DNA of 64,000 bases from assembly GCF_000143985.1 (NCBI RefSeq), contig NC_014364.1, positions 310,001 to 374,000 of the forward strand. Reading direction: 5' to 3'. The translations under genes were made by a program, and so were the position numbers. The DNA is from Sediminispirochaeta smaragdinae DSM 11293 (GTDB lineage: Bacteria; Spirochaetota; Spirochaetia; DSM-16054; Sediminispirochaetaceae). The notes beneath the pieces were generated by a model, which did no database searches, was not told the DNA's origin, and saw only the letters and a program-made list of their open reading frames with translations. The first letter of the stretch is position 1. Every line of letters begins with the position of its first letter. Shown piece after piece: positions 32,645-41,508 of the stretch.

Positions 32645-34068
32645 CCTTCGGTCCCGATCTTCTTATTCGTTGTCCCGGCTGTAGGAATATCTACATCAGA
32701 AATTCCGTTGGTTCGGAAAATAGTCTTGGTGCCCGCTATTGGTCTGATGGATGGAACGATGCCCCCATGATGCCAATTCCTCCCCTTGTGGCTTGGTGTG
32801 AATGGTGCCATACCTGGTTTTTTATTGAGGATGCTGAACCGCTTGTTGAGCTGCCCTTTGGAACAGAGCCTGGCGAGCATAAGGTTATCCCTGTCTCGGA
32901 TAGTCTCGACGTTGAAGCCTATCGCTCTGTGCTAAAGCAATCCTGGTCCAAAGAGCGTGAGATCCTTTTGCGTATTCGTCTCATGTGGGGCTACAACCAT
33001 ATGCTTCGGCAGGATCGTTACCGAAAAGATCCCGCTACTGTGGAAAGCCACGACAATTTGGAGCGTCTGGCCGATCTTCTGGACCCCAATCGGGACCTGC
33101 TCATGCTTGCGGAGGTTCACAGGGAGTTGGGAGAGTTTCCCCGCGCAAAGGAATTTGCCATCGCCGTTATCGAGGCTGAGAGCGAGGAGTTGAACAGGAC
33201 CTGGGCGATGCGCATCATCCGGGAATCGGAGCGGCGCAATATTTTCCCTGTTCAGCTGAACGACGACGAACTATTCTATCATGAGAATCTTTTGTTTCCC
33301 GAATGTATCGATGCCGGCTATTATCCCCTCCCAGAATGGGAGGATGTCTTTGCTTTTGCCGATGAGAAGAAAATGGAGCTTACCCACCCCTTTGTCTCGG
33401 TTCATTTTTCCCTCGTTGGCTTGCAGGGAGATGGATGGGCCACCTTTTTTGAAGATGGACATAGCAGTTGGCACTATCGTTATGATCGACTATTTACCCA
33501 GGAGGAGTGGCGCTTTTTCCTCTCGCTTTCCGAGGGGGCCCGAAACGAATTGATTGATTTCTGGGAGATGAAAAGTTATCAGTGCGACCAATTTAATCAA
33601 TATGAGTTGAATTTTTATTATCGCACCCTTTTTCGTCTTCATTATGGTTATAGACAGCCCCTGGAAAAGGAGCTGTACGACGCTCATTTCCGCAAGTATC
33701 GCAAGGCCTGGGCCGGGATTCGTGCATCTCTTAGCCTTGAAGAGGGGGCTCCCGAGGAGCTTTTGCTTTACTGGCGCTTTTTCTGGGAAAGTTTTACAGG
33801 ACGATGCAAGCTTAGTCAGATAAAAGCCGAACTCGTGGACAAGATGTCGTCGGACCTTGCCGAAGCGCAGAAGCTGGTGAACCGACGGCGAGATTTTCTC
33901 CTGAATCACATTGATACCTTTGAGTTCGGTGATGAGATATCAGATGCCTCGCCTCGTTATATCGGACGGATACCCGGTGAATTTTTCGAAAAGGCCCTGC
34001 CCGGAATGTGTTCACTCTATTTTGATGAAGAAGAAAGCCGTTTCGAGCAGTATCACGACGAGGGCTGA
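32641..34068 (+). CDS. Unknown protein with N-terminal zinc ribbon
   Basis: 475 aa. CPGC (11-14) and CEWC (53-56) form an N-terminal zinc ribbon, followed by an alpha-helical region reminiscent of TPR arrays (about 100-200) and a long region rich in aromatic and acidic residues. No enzyme motif seen. Coupled to the TPR gene and overlapping the convergent CapA-like gene by 16 bp. Confidence 0.6.
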   Translation: MTFGPDLLIRCPGCRNIYIRNSVGSENSLGARYWSDGWNDAPMMPIPPLVAWCEWCHTWFFIEDAEPLVELPFGTEPGEHKVIPVSDSLDVEAYRSVLKQSWSKEREILLRIRLMWGYNHMLRQDRYRKDPATVESHDNLERLADLLDPNRDLLMLAEVHRELGEFPRAKEFAIAVIEAESEELNRTWAMRIIRESERRNIFPVQLNDDELFYHENLLFPECIDAGYYPLPEWEDVFAFADEKKMELTHPFVSVHFSLVGLQGDGWATFFEDGHSSWHYRYDRLFTQEEWRFFLSLSEGARNELIDFWEMKSYQCDQFNQYELNFYYRTLFRLHYGYRQPLEKELYDAHFRKYRKAWAGIRASLSLEEGAPEELLLYWRFFWESFTGRCKLSQIKAELVDKMSSDLAEAQKLVNRRRDFLLNHIDTFEFGDEISDASPRYIGRIPGEFFEKALPGMCSLYFDEEESRFEQYHDEG

Positions 34069-35216
34069 TCAGGGCGAAGGAACCACGAGAGGAGTCGCTT
34101 CCGTTCCCGATAAAAATCTTTCCATGCTTTCGGAACACCTTCGTCACCGATGATCTTATCGTAGGGACGAACTATCATACCCTTTACAGGATCCCGATAG
34201 TTAAAGGCAAGATACGGGGTTATGCTCCGGGGAATTGCCTTCTTCCCCGGCTCTTTTGTAAAGGTGATATTCAGAAGACAGGAATCACCTGTCGCATTTT
34301 TCTCATTTTTATAGTCGTCGGGGTCGATATTCCAGGTCTGTCCGCTGATGAAATTACCCATGGAATAGATGAGAACTGCCGTGGTTCCATCTTTTTTCGT
34401 AAAGCGCTCCCAGGGTTGGAGCACATGACTGTGGTTGCCCCAGACCACATCCGCTCCCGCTTCGGCAAGCTCCCTGAAAAATACCTTTTTTCGTTCGAGA
34501 GGCGTGTTACTGTATTCGGCTCCATCGTGTACAGCAACGACTAAAATTTGATAGAGGGGCCTGATGGTACGGATATAGTCCGAGAACGCTCTTCTTAGGG
34601 CCTCATTTCGATAATAATCGGTCAGGTAAATCAATTCGTGACCGCTCCATACATTGATAAAGCTTGTAATACTGATAAAGCCGATGGTCCAATTACCAGC
34701 CTTGACCGTGGTGGGGGTGATGGGTGAACGTTGATGCATCCTGAGGCCTGAGTAGGCAATGCCCTCTTCCGCTGCCAACTTTCGCATGAGTTCGAGGGTC
34801 GCGATTATACCGGGGGCTTCCTGGTCGGCACTGTGATTATTTGCTAGAGCAAAGATGTCGAAACCGGCATCTACGGCCGCTTGCACGTAATCTTGGTGAA
34901 CATTAAACCTTGGAAAGCTTGTATAGGGGGCTTTTTCATACACAGGTGTTTCGAGATTTATAAAGGCCAGATCGGCATGTTCAATGGCCGGCTTCATTTC
35001 TTGATAGATGTCGGTGTAATCTGCCATGTTGAAATTGACGTTGTGTGCCATAAGGTCCCCGGCGAAAAGGAGCGTGATACTTTCAGGAGGGGCCATCCTC
35101 TCCTGTGGCGGTGGAAGATGAGGGGCTTTATGACCGTACTCTGTCAAAATGATGGTCGCCCCGTTGATAAGGACAAGTGCGGTGAAAATAGCTGCAATTC
35201 GGCCGATGATACGCAT
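34053..35216 (-). CDS. CapA/PgsA-like metallophosphatase-fold protein
   Basis: 387 aa with an N-terminal membrane anchor (residues 3-24) and a CapA domain: SITLLFAGDLMAHN, AFINLETPVYE, FDIFALANNHSADQ, ADVVWGNHSHVLQPWERF and LIYSMGNFISGQ, which carry the metal ligands. CapA proteins take part in poly-gamma-glutamate or capsule metabolism, but isolated members like this one are of unknown role. No capsule genes lie nearby. The ATG at 35216 has AGGAGG upstream. Confidence 0.85.
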   Translation of the reverse strand: MRIIGRIAAIFTALVLINGATIILTEYGHKAPHLPPPQERMAPPESITLLFAGDLMAHNVNFNMADYTDIYQEMKPAIEHADLAFINLETPVYEKAPYTSFPRFNVHQDYVQAAVDAGFDIFALANNHSADQEAPGIIATLELMRKLAAEEGIAYSGLRMHQRSPITPTTVKAGNWTIGFISITSFINVWSGHELIYLTDYYRNEALRRAFSDYIRTIRPLYQILVVAVHDGAEYSNTPLERKKVFFRELAEAGADVVWGNHSHVLQPWERFTKKDGTTAVLIYSMGNFISGQTWNIDPDDYKNEKNATGDSCLLNITFTKEPGKKAIPRSITPYLAFNYRDPVKGMIVRPYDKIIGDEGVPKAWKDFYRERKRLLSWFLRPDQPSS

Positions 35217-35308
35217 CACTCCTCCTGCCGTTGCTGATATCATATTTGATTTCTCCGCTTTATTTTACTATTTTTACTACAGATATCAATGTGTCGGGAG
35301 GTGTCTAT

Positions 35309-35497
35309 ATGGGACAAAAGGCATATCAGTGTGAGGATTGCGGTAATGAAGTGATCGTTGATGATGTTAATGCGATTCCGGAATGCTGTGGAAAAGCGAT
35401 GAAAGAAATCCCTTTGGATGAGTGTATCAAGGCCTCGAATCCGGAGAGCGCTCGTTCATGGGAGGTTGAGGATGCGTGTGACGACGGGGTCCATTAA
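35309..35497 (+). CDS. Desulforedoxin-like small metal-binding protein
   Basis: 62 aa. YQCEDCGNEV and IPECCGKAMKEI give the CxxC...CC ligand set of desulforedoxin, a small FeS4 protein, also found at the N-terminus of some superoxide reductases. The ATG at 35309 follows GGGAGGT by 6 bases; upstream residues in a longer reading are not coding. It overlaps the next lipoprotein gene. A zinc-binding role cannot be excluded. Confidence 0.7.
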   Translation: MGQKAYQCEDCGNEVIVDDVNAIPECCGKAMKEIPLDECIKASNPESARSWEVEDACDDGVH

Positions 35498-35768
35498 GCT
35501 TTTCCTGCTTGTTGCCATTGCGGCCCTGTTACTGACCGGCTGTTTGCCGGGAGACGGAAGTTATAGTGCCGATAGGCCTGCAGGTATTTTCTCAGGGATA
35601 TGGCACGGTTGGATCGCCCCGATTTCCTTGGTTATTTCGATTTTCAAGGATCGAATTGCCATCTACGAGCCGAACAATACCGGTTTCTGGTATGATTTTG
35701 GCTTTTATGCGGCAATTCTTGGAGGATTCGGAGGCTTTTCTCTTGCGAGAAAAAAACGTCGGGAGTAG
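35472..35768 (+). CDS. Small lipoprotein / membrane protein
   Basis: 98 aa. A signal sequence with lipobox LLTGC (Cys24) is followed by a second hydrophobic stretch (FSGIWHGWIAPISLVISIF) and a C-terminal helix ending in a basic RKKRRE. The segment EPNNTGFWYDFGFY resembles a small conserved membrane family found in several phyla (from memory, unverified). GGAGG precedes the ATG. Ends 3 bp from the convergent TrmB gene. Confidence 0.6.
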   Translation: MRVTTGSIKLFLLVAIAALLLTGCLPGDGSYSADRPAGIFSGIWHGWIAPISLVISIFKDRIAIYEPNNTGFWYDFGFYAAILGGFGGFSLARKKRRE

Positions 35769-35771
35769 GCA

Positions 35772-36572
35772 TTAGGAAAATTTCTTCCTGAGTCTGGTAA
35801 GATTTTTTCCGAAAAGCCGGTCGATCTGGTCGCCGAAGTGGTGGTGTAGCTCCGCAAGGTAGAAGTCGTGAGAGATATAACTCTGGATCGACTGAACAAG
35901 TCCCCTGTTTTTCGTCCAGACAATCTGGCAGGGGAGTTGTCCTCCGAGCGTGCCGGTGATACACCAGGTTGAGTCGACGGTACAATCGAGGGTGTGACCC
36001 AGCTCCGAATAGGAATCCATGTTTTCGGTTTCGTGGAGATAGACCTCTCCAAAGCTCGGTTTTTCTTCACCATACAGCAGCATGTAAACCTTAACACCCT
36101 GTTTTTCCGCCTTTCGTAATACCCTTTCAAAGGCGCCCAGTTCTTCCTGCCAGATACCGATATAAATCGTCGATTTTGCTCGACCGATTAGATCCTTTGC
36201 AAGCTCTATTGCCTTTGATCGGTTGGGAAGATTCCAGACCGGATCGAAATCTGAAATGAAATTTCCCGAAGTAAGTCGTTTTTCAAGCTCGTCGGTGAAC
36301 ACTTCATACTCACGCCGCAGCTTTTCAATAAGTTCCCCGGGAGAGAGCGGGCTGAAGAGTTCCGGCTTTGTCCCGCTGCTTGCCGCAAGTCCCTGCTTTA
36401 TCAGTCTGCGGGTGACATCGTAGACACGGCTGTGCGGTACACCGGAATTCTGGCTGATGGTATAGGCACTTGCCGGATGTTCTGCCAACAGCGAAAGATA
36501 GACTTTTGCTTCATATTCGGTGAATCCCATCTCCTTGAAATAGGAAAGAGTCTCTTCGATATCAGATTTCAT
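35772..36572 (-). CDS. TrmB-family transcriptional regulator
   Basis: 266 aa. The N-terminal TrmB helix-turn-helix (GFTEYEAKVYLSLLAEHPASAYTISQNSGVPHSRVYDVTRRLIKQG) is followed by a coiled segment and a C-terminal phospholipase-D-like effector region (AKSTIYIGIWQEEL) that binds sugars in archaeal relatives. The ATG has AGGAG upstream and a TTGACA/TATAAC promoter. No sugar operon is adjacent, so targets are unknown. Confidence 0.85.
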   Translation of the reverse strand: MKSDIEETLSYFKEMGFTEYEAKVYLSLLAEHPASAYTISQNSGVPHSRVYDVTRRLIKQGLAASSGTKPELFSPLSPGELIEKLRREYEVFTDELEKRLTSGNFISDFDPVWNLPNRSKAIELAKDLIGRAKSTIYIGIWQEELGAFERVLRKAEKQGVKVYMLLYGEEKPSFGEVYLHETENMDSYSELGHTLDCTVDSTWCITGTLGGQLPCQIVWTKNRGLVQSIQSYISHDFYLAELHHHFGDQIDRLFGKNLTRLRKKFS

Positions 36573-36591
36573 GATGTTCTCCTAGCCTTGA

Positions 36592-36621
36592 GTTATAGTA
36601 TTTCAGCGGGGATGGTGTCAA
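36592..36621 (-). promoter_or_regulatory. Promoter of the TrmB-type regulator
   Basis: Minus-strand TTGACA (36616-36621), 18-bp spacer, TATAAC (36592-36597), about 20 bases before the ATG at 36572. Confidence 0.65.
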
Positions 36622-36634
36622 GAAATCCTTTTTT

Positions 36635-36666
36635 CGTATAATCACTACTATAGTGGTGATTATACG
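36635..36666. promoter_or_regulatory. 32-bp near-perfect palindrome upstream of TrmB promoter
   Basis: CGTATAATCAC (36635-36645) and GTGATTATACG (36656-36666) are exact complements; the inner ten bases are symmetric except for one pair. It lies 13 bp upstream of the -35 box. On the minus strand it is followed by A-rich, not T-rich, sequence, so it is an operator candidate rather than a terminator. Confidence 0.65.
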
Positions 36667-36678
36667 CTGTGGTCACGA

Positions 36679-37512
36679 TTACGGATGGCGGTGTAAAATA
36701 AAATGTTCAACTGCTTCGGCAACCCCGTTTTCTTCGTTTGTTTTTCGAGTAACGTAGGTGGCCTCTGCTTTCACTGCCTCGTTTCCATTCACCATGACAA
36801 CGCCGATGCCTGCCCATTGAATCATTGCCAGGTCGTTACACGAATCGCCAATGGCCATGACCTCCTCCCTGGCAATTCCCAAACTCTGTGCAAGATAGGC
36901 AAGTGCCTGGCCCTTATCCGCATCCTTTGGCAACATTTCGAGGAAAAAGGGTTTTGAAGTGAAAATCGTTAGGGTATCACCGAACATCTCGGTAAGCTCT
37001 GCCTGTACCTTTTCAAGTACTTTGGGATCTCCTGGAACCACCATCTTTACCGGAGGCTCTTCGGCCAGTGTCTTTGCAAAATCCGGTACGATTTTTTTTG
37101 TCAAACCAGATAAGGAGCAGTCGATGTCTGTCCAACTGTTATCTCTGTCGACATAGACAGATCTGCCCCGGTAAATTTCGGTTGGAAAATTTCTTGTTTT
37201 GACAGCCTCATAGATTTGCTGTGCAAGAACGGGTTCTATTGTTTTGCGAGATACCAATTCTCCCGTATCACTTCTGGTGATGGTTCCACCGTTGTTGCTG
37301 ATAAGATATCCGGGGCGGGCTGTCATCCCCAATTCATCTGCATAGTGATGCATTGCCTCGAATACTCTGCCCGATGCAAGCAACACCGTAACTCCTGCCT
37401 CTTCAGCTTTAATAAGAGCTTGTTTGTTGTCGTTGCTGATGGTTAAATCTTCTCGTAACAGCGTATCGTCGAGGTCGACTGCGAGAAGGCGAACCGCTGA
37501 TTGTGCATTCAT
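36679..37512 (-). CDS. Cof-type HAD-superfamily phosphatase
   Basis: 277 aa. All four HAD motifs are present: DLDDTLL, LLASGR, the Lys of motif III near DADKGQALAYLA, and AIGDSCNDLAMIQWAGIGVVM. A C2B-type cap (about 85-190) places it in the Cof/YwpJ group, which dephosphorylates small phosphate esters, often sugar phosphates or nucleotides. The start at 37512 lies 7 bases after an extended -10 box (TGGTATACT). Confidence 0.9.
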   Translation of the reverse strand: MNAQSAVRLLAVDLDDTLLREDLTISNDNKQALIKAEEAGVTVLLASGRVFEAMHHYADELGMTARPGYLISNNGGTITRSDTGELVSRKTIEPVLAQQIYEAVKTRNFPTEIYRGRSVYVDRDNSWTDIDCSLSGLTKKIVPDFAKTLAEEPPVKMVVPGDPKVLEKVQAELTEMFGDTLTIFTSKPFFLEMLPKDADKGQALAYLAQSLGIAREEVMAIGDSCNDLAMIQWAGIGVVMVNGNEAVKAEATYVTRKTNEENGVAEAVEHFILHRHP

Positions 37513-37519
37513 GTAAGGC

Positions 37520-37570
37520 AGTATACCAATCGTCTCCTGCTTGTAACAGCCCCGGAGATCTGTCAATAAT
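37520..37570. promoter_or_regulatory. Divergent leaderless promoters (HAD phosphatase / MFS)
   Basis: Minus strand: extended -10 TGG-TATACT (box at 37520-37525), 7 bases to the ATG at 37512. Plus strand: TTGTAA (37541-37546), 18-bp spacer, AATAAT (37565-37570), 5 bases to the ATG at 37576. Neither gene has a ribosome site. Confidence 0.55.
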
Positions 37571-37575
37571 GAACA

Positions 37576-38814
37576 ATGTTTCTAAACCTATACCGGGGCT
37601 TACCGCGCTCAGTCTACGCCCTTTTTGGTGCGAGGATAGTCAACAGGATGGGGGATTTCGTGCGGACCTTTCTTACCCTCTATCTGACTCGAATCCTTGG
37701 CCTGCCTACTGCACTCTCCGGTACCTTTGTCATGCTTTCGGCAATGGCCTCTTCCGTTGGGGCCTTTGCTGCAGGGCATTTTGTGGATAGCCATGGCCGT
37801 CGGCGTATCATCTTGACTTCTCAGCTCGCTTCGGCTCTTTTGATTGGTAGCTGCGGTTTTCTTCCGACCGGCACCTATATCCCTTGGCTTCTGATCGCCG
37901 GAACCTTCTTTATGGGAGCGATTCGACCTGCGGTAAACGCCGTGGTAGCCGATATTACCGAGCCCGATAGACGACAAAGCGCCTATGGTCTCTTATACCT
38001 GGGAACCAATATAGGGGTGGCCGTCGGACCCATGATAGCCGGTTTTCTTTTCCGTCACTATATTCGGTGGATTTTTATCGGCGATGCCGTAAGTACCCTT
38101 ATTGCAATGGCAGTTGTTTTTTCCCTTGTACCGGAAACAATACCACATGCTGGATATGCCTCCTCAGGCAATACACCGGATATGGAGGATCTTGAACGGC
38201 CGGAACGTGGTCCCTTTTTGTCTATTTTGCTCCGGCGCCCGCAACTCTTGGTTTTTGCCTTGCTCGGTGTGTGTATCAACCTCATCTATTCTCAGCACTC
38301 TTTTGCTTTACCCTTATATCTCGATTCTTTGTTTGGCAGTGCAGGGGCTGCTCAATTCGGCTTGCTTATGAGTTTCAATGCGGTGACGGTCCTGGTGGCA
38401 ACGACACTTGTGCTGGGGGCAACGGCTCGGTTTCCGGCTTCGTTCAACATGGGTTTAGGTGCGCTTTGCTACCTCACCGGTTTTGGCATGCTTGCCTTTG
38501 TTTCTGCTTTCACTCCCTTTGGTTTCTTTTTCCTTTCCACATGTATCTGGACCGTTGGAGAGATTTTAGTCGTTACAAACTACCAGGTCTTTGTTGCCTC
38601 AAACACTCCGCTTACTCATCGAGGGAGGTTTAACGGCACCATGAACCTCTCCTTCGGCATCGGCAATATGCTGGGGCCACCGGTGGCCGGATTTTTTCTT
38701 GCTCACGTCTTGTTTTCTTCTTTCTGGCTCTTCGTGGCCGGCGCCTCTTTGATCGTTGCCACAGCTTATTATCTTTTGTACCTTTACACCGGTAAGCAGA
38801 GGAGAGCAGCATGA
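37576..38814 (+). CDS. Major facilitator superfamily transporter
   Basis: 412 aa, twelve predicted helices, with the MFS loop-2/3 motif GHFVDSHGRRRIIL and NAVVADITEPDRRQSAYGLLYLGTNIGVAVGP in helices 4-5. It resembles the MdtH/YttB drug or metabolite efflux group; substrate unknown. It overlaps the next gene by 4 bp (ATGA). Confidence 0.88.
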   Translation: MFLNLYRGLPRSVYALFGARIVNRMGDFVRTFLTLYLTRILGLPTALSGTFVMLSAMASSVGAFAAGHFVDSHGRRRIILTSQLASALLIGSCGFLPTGTYIPWLLIAGTFFMGAIRPAVNAVVADITEPDRRQSAYGLLYLGTNIGVAVGPMIAGFLFRHYIRWIFIGDAVSTLIAMAVVFSLVPETIPHAGYASSGNTPDMEDLERPERGPFLSILLRRPQLLVFALLGVCINLIYSQHSFALPLYLDSLFGSAGAAQFGLLMSFNAVTVLVATTLVLGATARFPASFNMGLGALCYLTGFGMLAFVSAFTPFGFFFLSTCIWTVGEILVVTNYQVFVASNTPLTHRGRFNGTMNLSFGIGNMLGPPVAGFFLAHVLFSSFWLFVAGASLIVATAYYLLYLYTGKQRRAA

Positions 38815-39782
38815 ATATATTCTTTTATCAGAAACTCAATTCCATATGGACTTCGAACTTGGAGAAGATACGATCGGAATTCCCCCATGTCCAATTCCTT
38901 ACCGAAAGTGACGAACCGGATATGGAAGAGATCGAAGTGGTGGTCGGAGGAAAGCCGACGAAGGAATTTTTGAGTGCTGCTCCGCGGTTGAAACTGGTCA
39001 TCGTTCCCTTTGCCGGTGTCAATCACCTTCCGCTGGAGTTTATTGCGGAGAGAGGAATTCGGGTTGCAAACAGCCACGGTAATGCGCCTGATGTGGCGGA
39101 ACGAACCCTCGCGATGATCCTTGCCTGGTACGGAAAGATTGTCGAATATCACAATGATCTGCTCCGGGGACAGTGGCATGGTTTCTGGGTGGGGCGAGGC
39201 CTTGACGATACCTGGAAATCGATTCGGGGAAGCCGCTGTGCAATCTTGGGAACGGGAGAGATCGGCATTCATCTTGCCCGGCTCCTTGCGCCACTGGAGG
39301 TTGAAACCATCGGTTACAAGCGCCGCCCTGTCTCTGCCCCTATTCCCGGTTTCTCACGGATTTCCCATGATCTTGATGAGGTGATCGATGCCGCCGATAC
39401 CGTGGTTATTGCTTTGCCTGCTACAGACGCTACAATAGGACTTTTTGATGAGAAGCGCCTTTCTCGGATGGAAGGTAAACTTTTGGTTAATGTTGGCAGG
39501 GGATCTATTGTTGATGAGGCGGCATTATCCCATGCTCTTGAGGCGGGGACCCTTGCCGGGGCTGCCATTGATTGTTGGTACAGCTACCCGACGGATGGCA
39601 CAATTGGTGCTCCTGCCCGATTGCCATTTTACAAACAGGAAAGTGTCCTTCTTTCACCGCATATTGCCGGTTTCACTCCTCAGGCACTAACGCGCAATAT
39701 TGAACAGGCCTTTGAAAATCTGCGGCGCTATCTACGTGATCGCTCCTTACTGTTTGAGATCAATCCTTCCGGCGGATATTGA
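38811..39782 (+). CDS. D-isomer-specific 2-hydroxyacid dehydrogenase
   Basis: 323 aa. The NAD-binding Rossmann motif is CAILGTGEIGIHLA, the substrate/carboxylate Arg is in NVGRGSIVDE and the catalytic His in SPHIAGFTP. The third catalytic residue, Glu in the usual DVFxxEP, is replaced: the segment reads IDCWYSYP. A D-x-W-Y-x-Y-P form occurs in a subgroup of these enzymes, so activity is not excluded. Coupled to the MFS transporter, so both may handle one hydroxyacid (inference). Confidence 0.85.
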   Translation: MNIFFYQKLNSIWTSNLEKIRSEFPHVQFLTESDEPDMEEIEVVVGGKPTKEFLSAAPRLKLVIVPFAGVNHLPLEFIAERGIRVANSHGNAPDVAERTLAMILAWYGKIVEYHNDLLRGQWHGFWVGRGLDDTWKSIRGSRCAILGTGEIGIHLARLLAPLEVETIGYKRRPVSAPIPGFSRISHDLDEVIDAADTVVIALPATDATIGLFDEKRLSRMEGKLLVNVGRGSIVDEAALSHALEAGTLAGAAIDCWYSYPTDGTIGAPARLPFYKQESVLLSPHIAGFTPQALTRNIEQAFENLRRYLRDRSLLFEINPSGGY

Positions 39783-39827
39783 CAGATAGCAATATGTTGG
39801 GATGTGAAAAGAGACTCAAGGCCCGAA

Positions 39828-40754
39828 TTAATTCGAAAACAGTTCCTCACATTCTACTCTGCTGAACTCATAGACCGAACCGCAGTTATGGCATTCAACC
39901 CGAAGGGGAAAATCAGAATCTTTAAGAATCTCTTCCTGCTGGAGTCCCTGCATTCCGGCAAGAAAAGCTCCGAATCGTTCTTTCGAGCAGCTACAGAAAA
40001 AACGGAGAGGACGACTGCCAAGGATTTGAGGCGAATGCTTTCCCAGTGTCCGATTGACAAGCTCGGAACCGCTTACTCCCTTTGAAAAAGCGGTTCCGAG
40101 CGACGGCATGGCGAGAGCCGTCTCCTGTACCTTTTCCAGTGCTTCGGCTTTGGCTCCGGGAAGTTCTTGAAGGAAAAGGCCTCCGGCGCCGATAATGTCC
40201 CCTTTGTTGTCGAACTGGATGCTCAATGAAAAGAAGCTTTTCGTCTGTTCCGATTCGAGATAGTACCAGGCCAAATCTTCGGCAAGGTTCCCGCTTCGCA
40301 ACATGATCTGCCCCGGAAAAGGACGTTTTGCATGTTCCAGCTGCTTCGTGATTTTCAGAAAACCAGGACCGAAAAAGGGTGATAGATCAAAATTTTCCAG
40401 GGGTTTTTCCACTGGAATGGGAACCTGAGCCAGATACCCCCTGACTTGTGCCTTTGCGTCGGTTTCTACGCTTAGCCCCTTGATGGGACCACCGCATTCA
40501 ATAGAAAGGATCAGCCTGTCGTTTCCCTTTACTGCGGAGGAGAGTAATCCTGCTGCAAGGTAGGCTTGACCGAGTACATAGCTTTCCAGAACCCCAAGGT
40601 CGTGATTGGCCCGCATTTGATTCACCATCATACTGCCATGTGCGATGGCTCCACGAAGCGAGCCCTCTTCCAGAAGAAATATATCAAGGGTATCCTTAGA
40701 AAGTTGTTTGAGATGTTCCGATAACGTTTTTCCCACAATAGGTTTTTCGATCAT
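39828..40754 (-). CDS. hslO: Redox-regulated chaperonin Hsp33
   Basis: Holdase chaperone switched on by oxidative unfolding. The N-terminal domain shows LLSSAVKGNDRLILSIECGGPIKGLSVETDAKAQVRGY; the C-terminal zinc switch has CSCS and CHNC. About 308 aa from the ATG at 40754, which follows a TTGACA (17-bp spacer) and a weak TGATCG -10; 40766 is a possible alternative start. Convergent with the dehydrogenase and divergent from msrA, another oxidative-stress protein. Confidence 0.93.
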   Translation of the reverse strand: MIEKPIVGKTLSEHLKQLSKDTLDIFLLEEGSLRGAIAHGSMMVNQMRANHDLGVLESYVLGQAYLAAGLLSSAVKGNDRLILSIECGGPIKGLSVETDAKAQVRGYLAQVPIPVEKPLENFDLSPFFGPGFLKITKQLEHAKRPFPGQIMLRSGNLAEDLAWYYLESEQTKSFFSLSIQFDNKGDIIGAGGLFLQELPGAKAEALEKVQETALAMPSLGTAFSKGVSGSELVNRTLGKHSPQILGSRPLRFFCSCSKERFGAFLAGMQGLQQEEILKDSDFPLRVECHNCGSVYEFSRVECEELFSN

Positions 40755-40838
40755 GACTTCGATCATGAAGAGGGGACGGGTATTTGTCAACAGCTATATA
40801 ACTTAGTATTTTTGTATGGTATTTATAGGAGGAGAAAT

Positions 40839-41366
40839 ATGAGGGAAGAGGTCATTGTTCTTGGCGGCGGCTGTTTTTGGTGCATGGAAGCGATTTTTCG
40901 CCGTGTAGAGGGAGTCCTTCGTGTTACGAACGGCTACGCCGGAGGGCGTGATCCTGAACCGACCTATGAAAAGGTGTCTAGCGGCACCACGGGCTACGCC
41001 GAAGTTGTCGAGATCCGTTTTGATGCCGATCGGCTTTCCCTGAAAGATCTTCTTGAGCTTTTCTGGAAGGCTCATGATCCTACTACCCGCGATCGCCAAG
41101 GAGCAGATATCGGTTCCCAGTACCGATCCGTCATTTTTTTTACGGAACCACATCAGCAGATTATTGCGAGGGAATCCATGCAAGAACTTCACGACCTTGG
41201 ACATTACGAAAATCCCATCGTAACCGAGCTTCTGCCGCTTTCACAATTCCATCCTGCGGAAGCGTATCATCAGGATTATTATGCTCGTAATTCCTTTGCC
41301 CCGTATTGCCGGATGGTCATCGCACCGAAACTGAACAAGCTGGAAGCAAATGGAACCGGTTCCTGA
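40839..41366 (+). CDS. msrA: Peptide methionine sulfoxide reductase A
   Basis: 175 aa. The catalytic GCFWCMEAIFR motif, GYAGG, the SGTTGYAEVVEI and DIGSQYRSVIFF segments and a C-terminal resolving cysteine (FAPYCRMVI) are all present. It repairs methionine-S-sulfoxide in proteins. AGGAGG precedes the ATG. Paired head-to-head with hslO. Confidence 0.96.
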   Translation: MREEVIVLGGGCFWCMEAIFRRVEGVLRVTNGYAGGRDPEPTYEKVSSGTTGYAEVVEIRFDADRLSLKDLLELFWKAHDPTTRDRQGADIGSQYRSVIFFTEPHQQIIARESMQELHDLGHYENPIVTELLPLSQFHPAEAYHQDYYARNSFAPYCRMVIAPKLNKLEANGTGS

Positions 41367-41440
41367 AAGCATCAATATTCGATAACGGGGGTAGAGTGGG
41401 GATGAAATGAATAAATATACAGCTTTTTCCTTTTATATGC

Positions 41441-41470
41441 TTGAAACTTGATCTCATTTTTCTCTATACT
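41441..41470 (+). promoter_or_regulatory. livK promoter
   Basis: TTGAAA (41441-41446), 18-bp spacer, TATACT (41465-41470), then a 38-base leader with AGGAGG before the ATG at 41509. The 41367-41440 stretch shows nothing else recognisable. Confidence 0.6.
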
Positions 41471-41508
41471 CAGATGTCATAATCTGGTCAAAAAAAAGGA
41501 GGAAAGAA

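Noticed and set aside
36635-36666. Rho-independent terminator of the HAD phosphatase gene
   Set aside because: On the minus strand the palindrome is followed by an A-run, not a T-run, and its symmetry extends to the centre without a loop.
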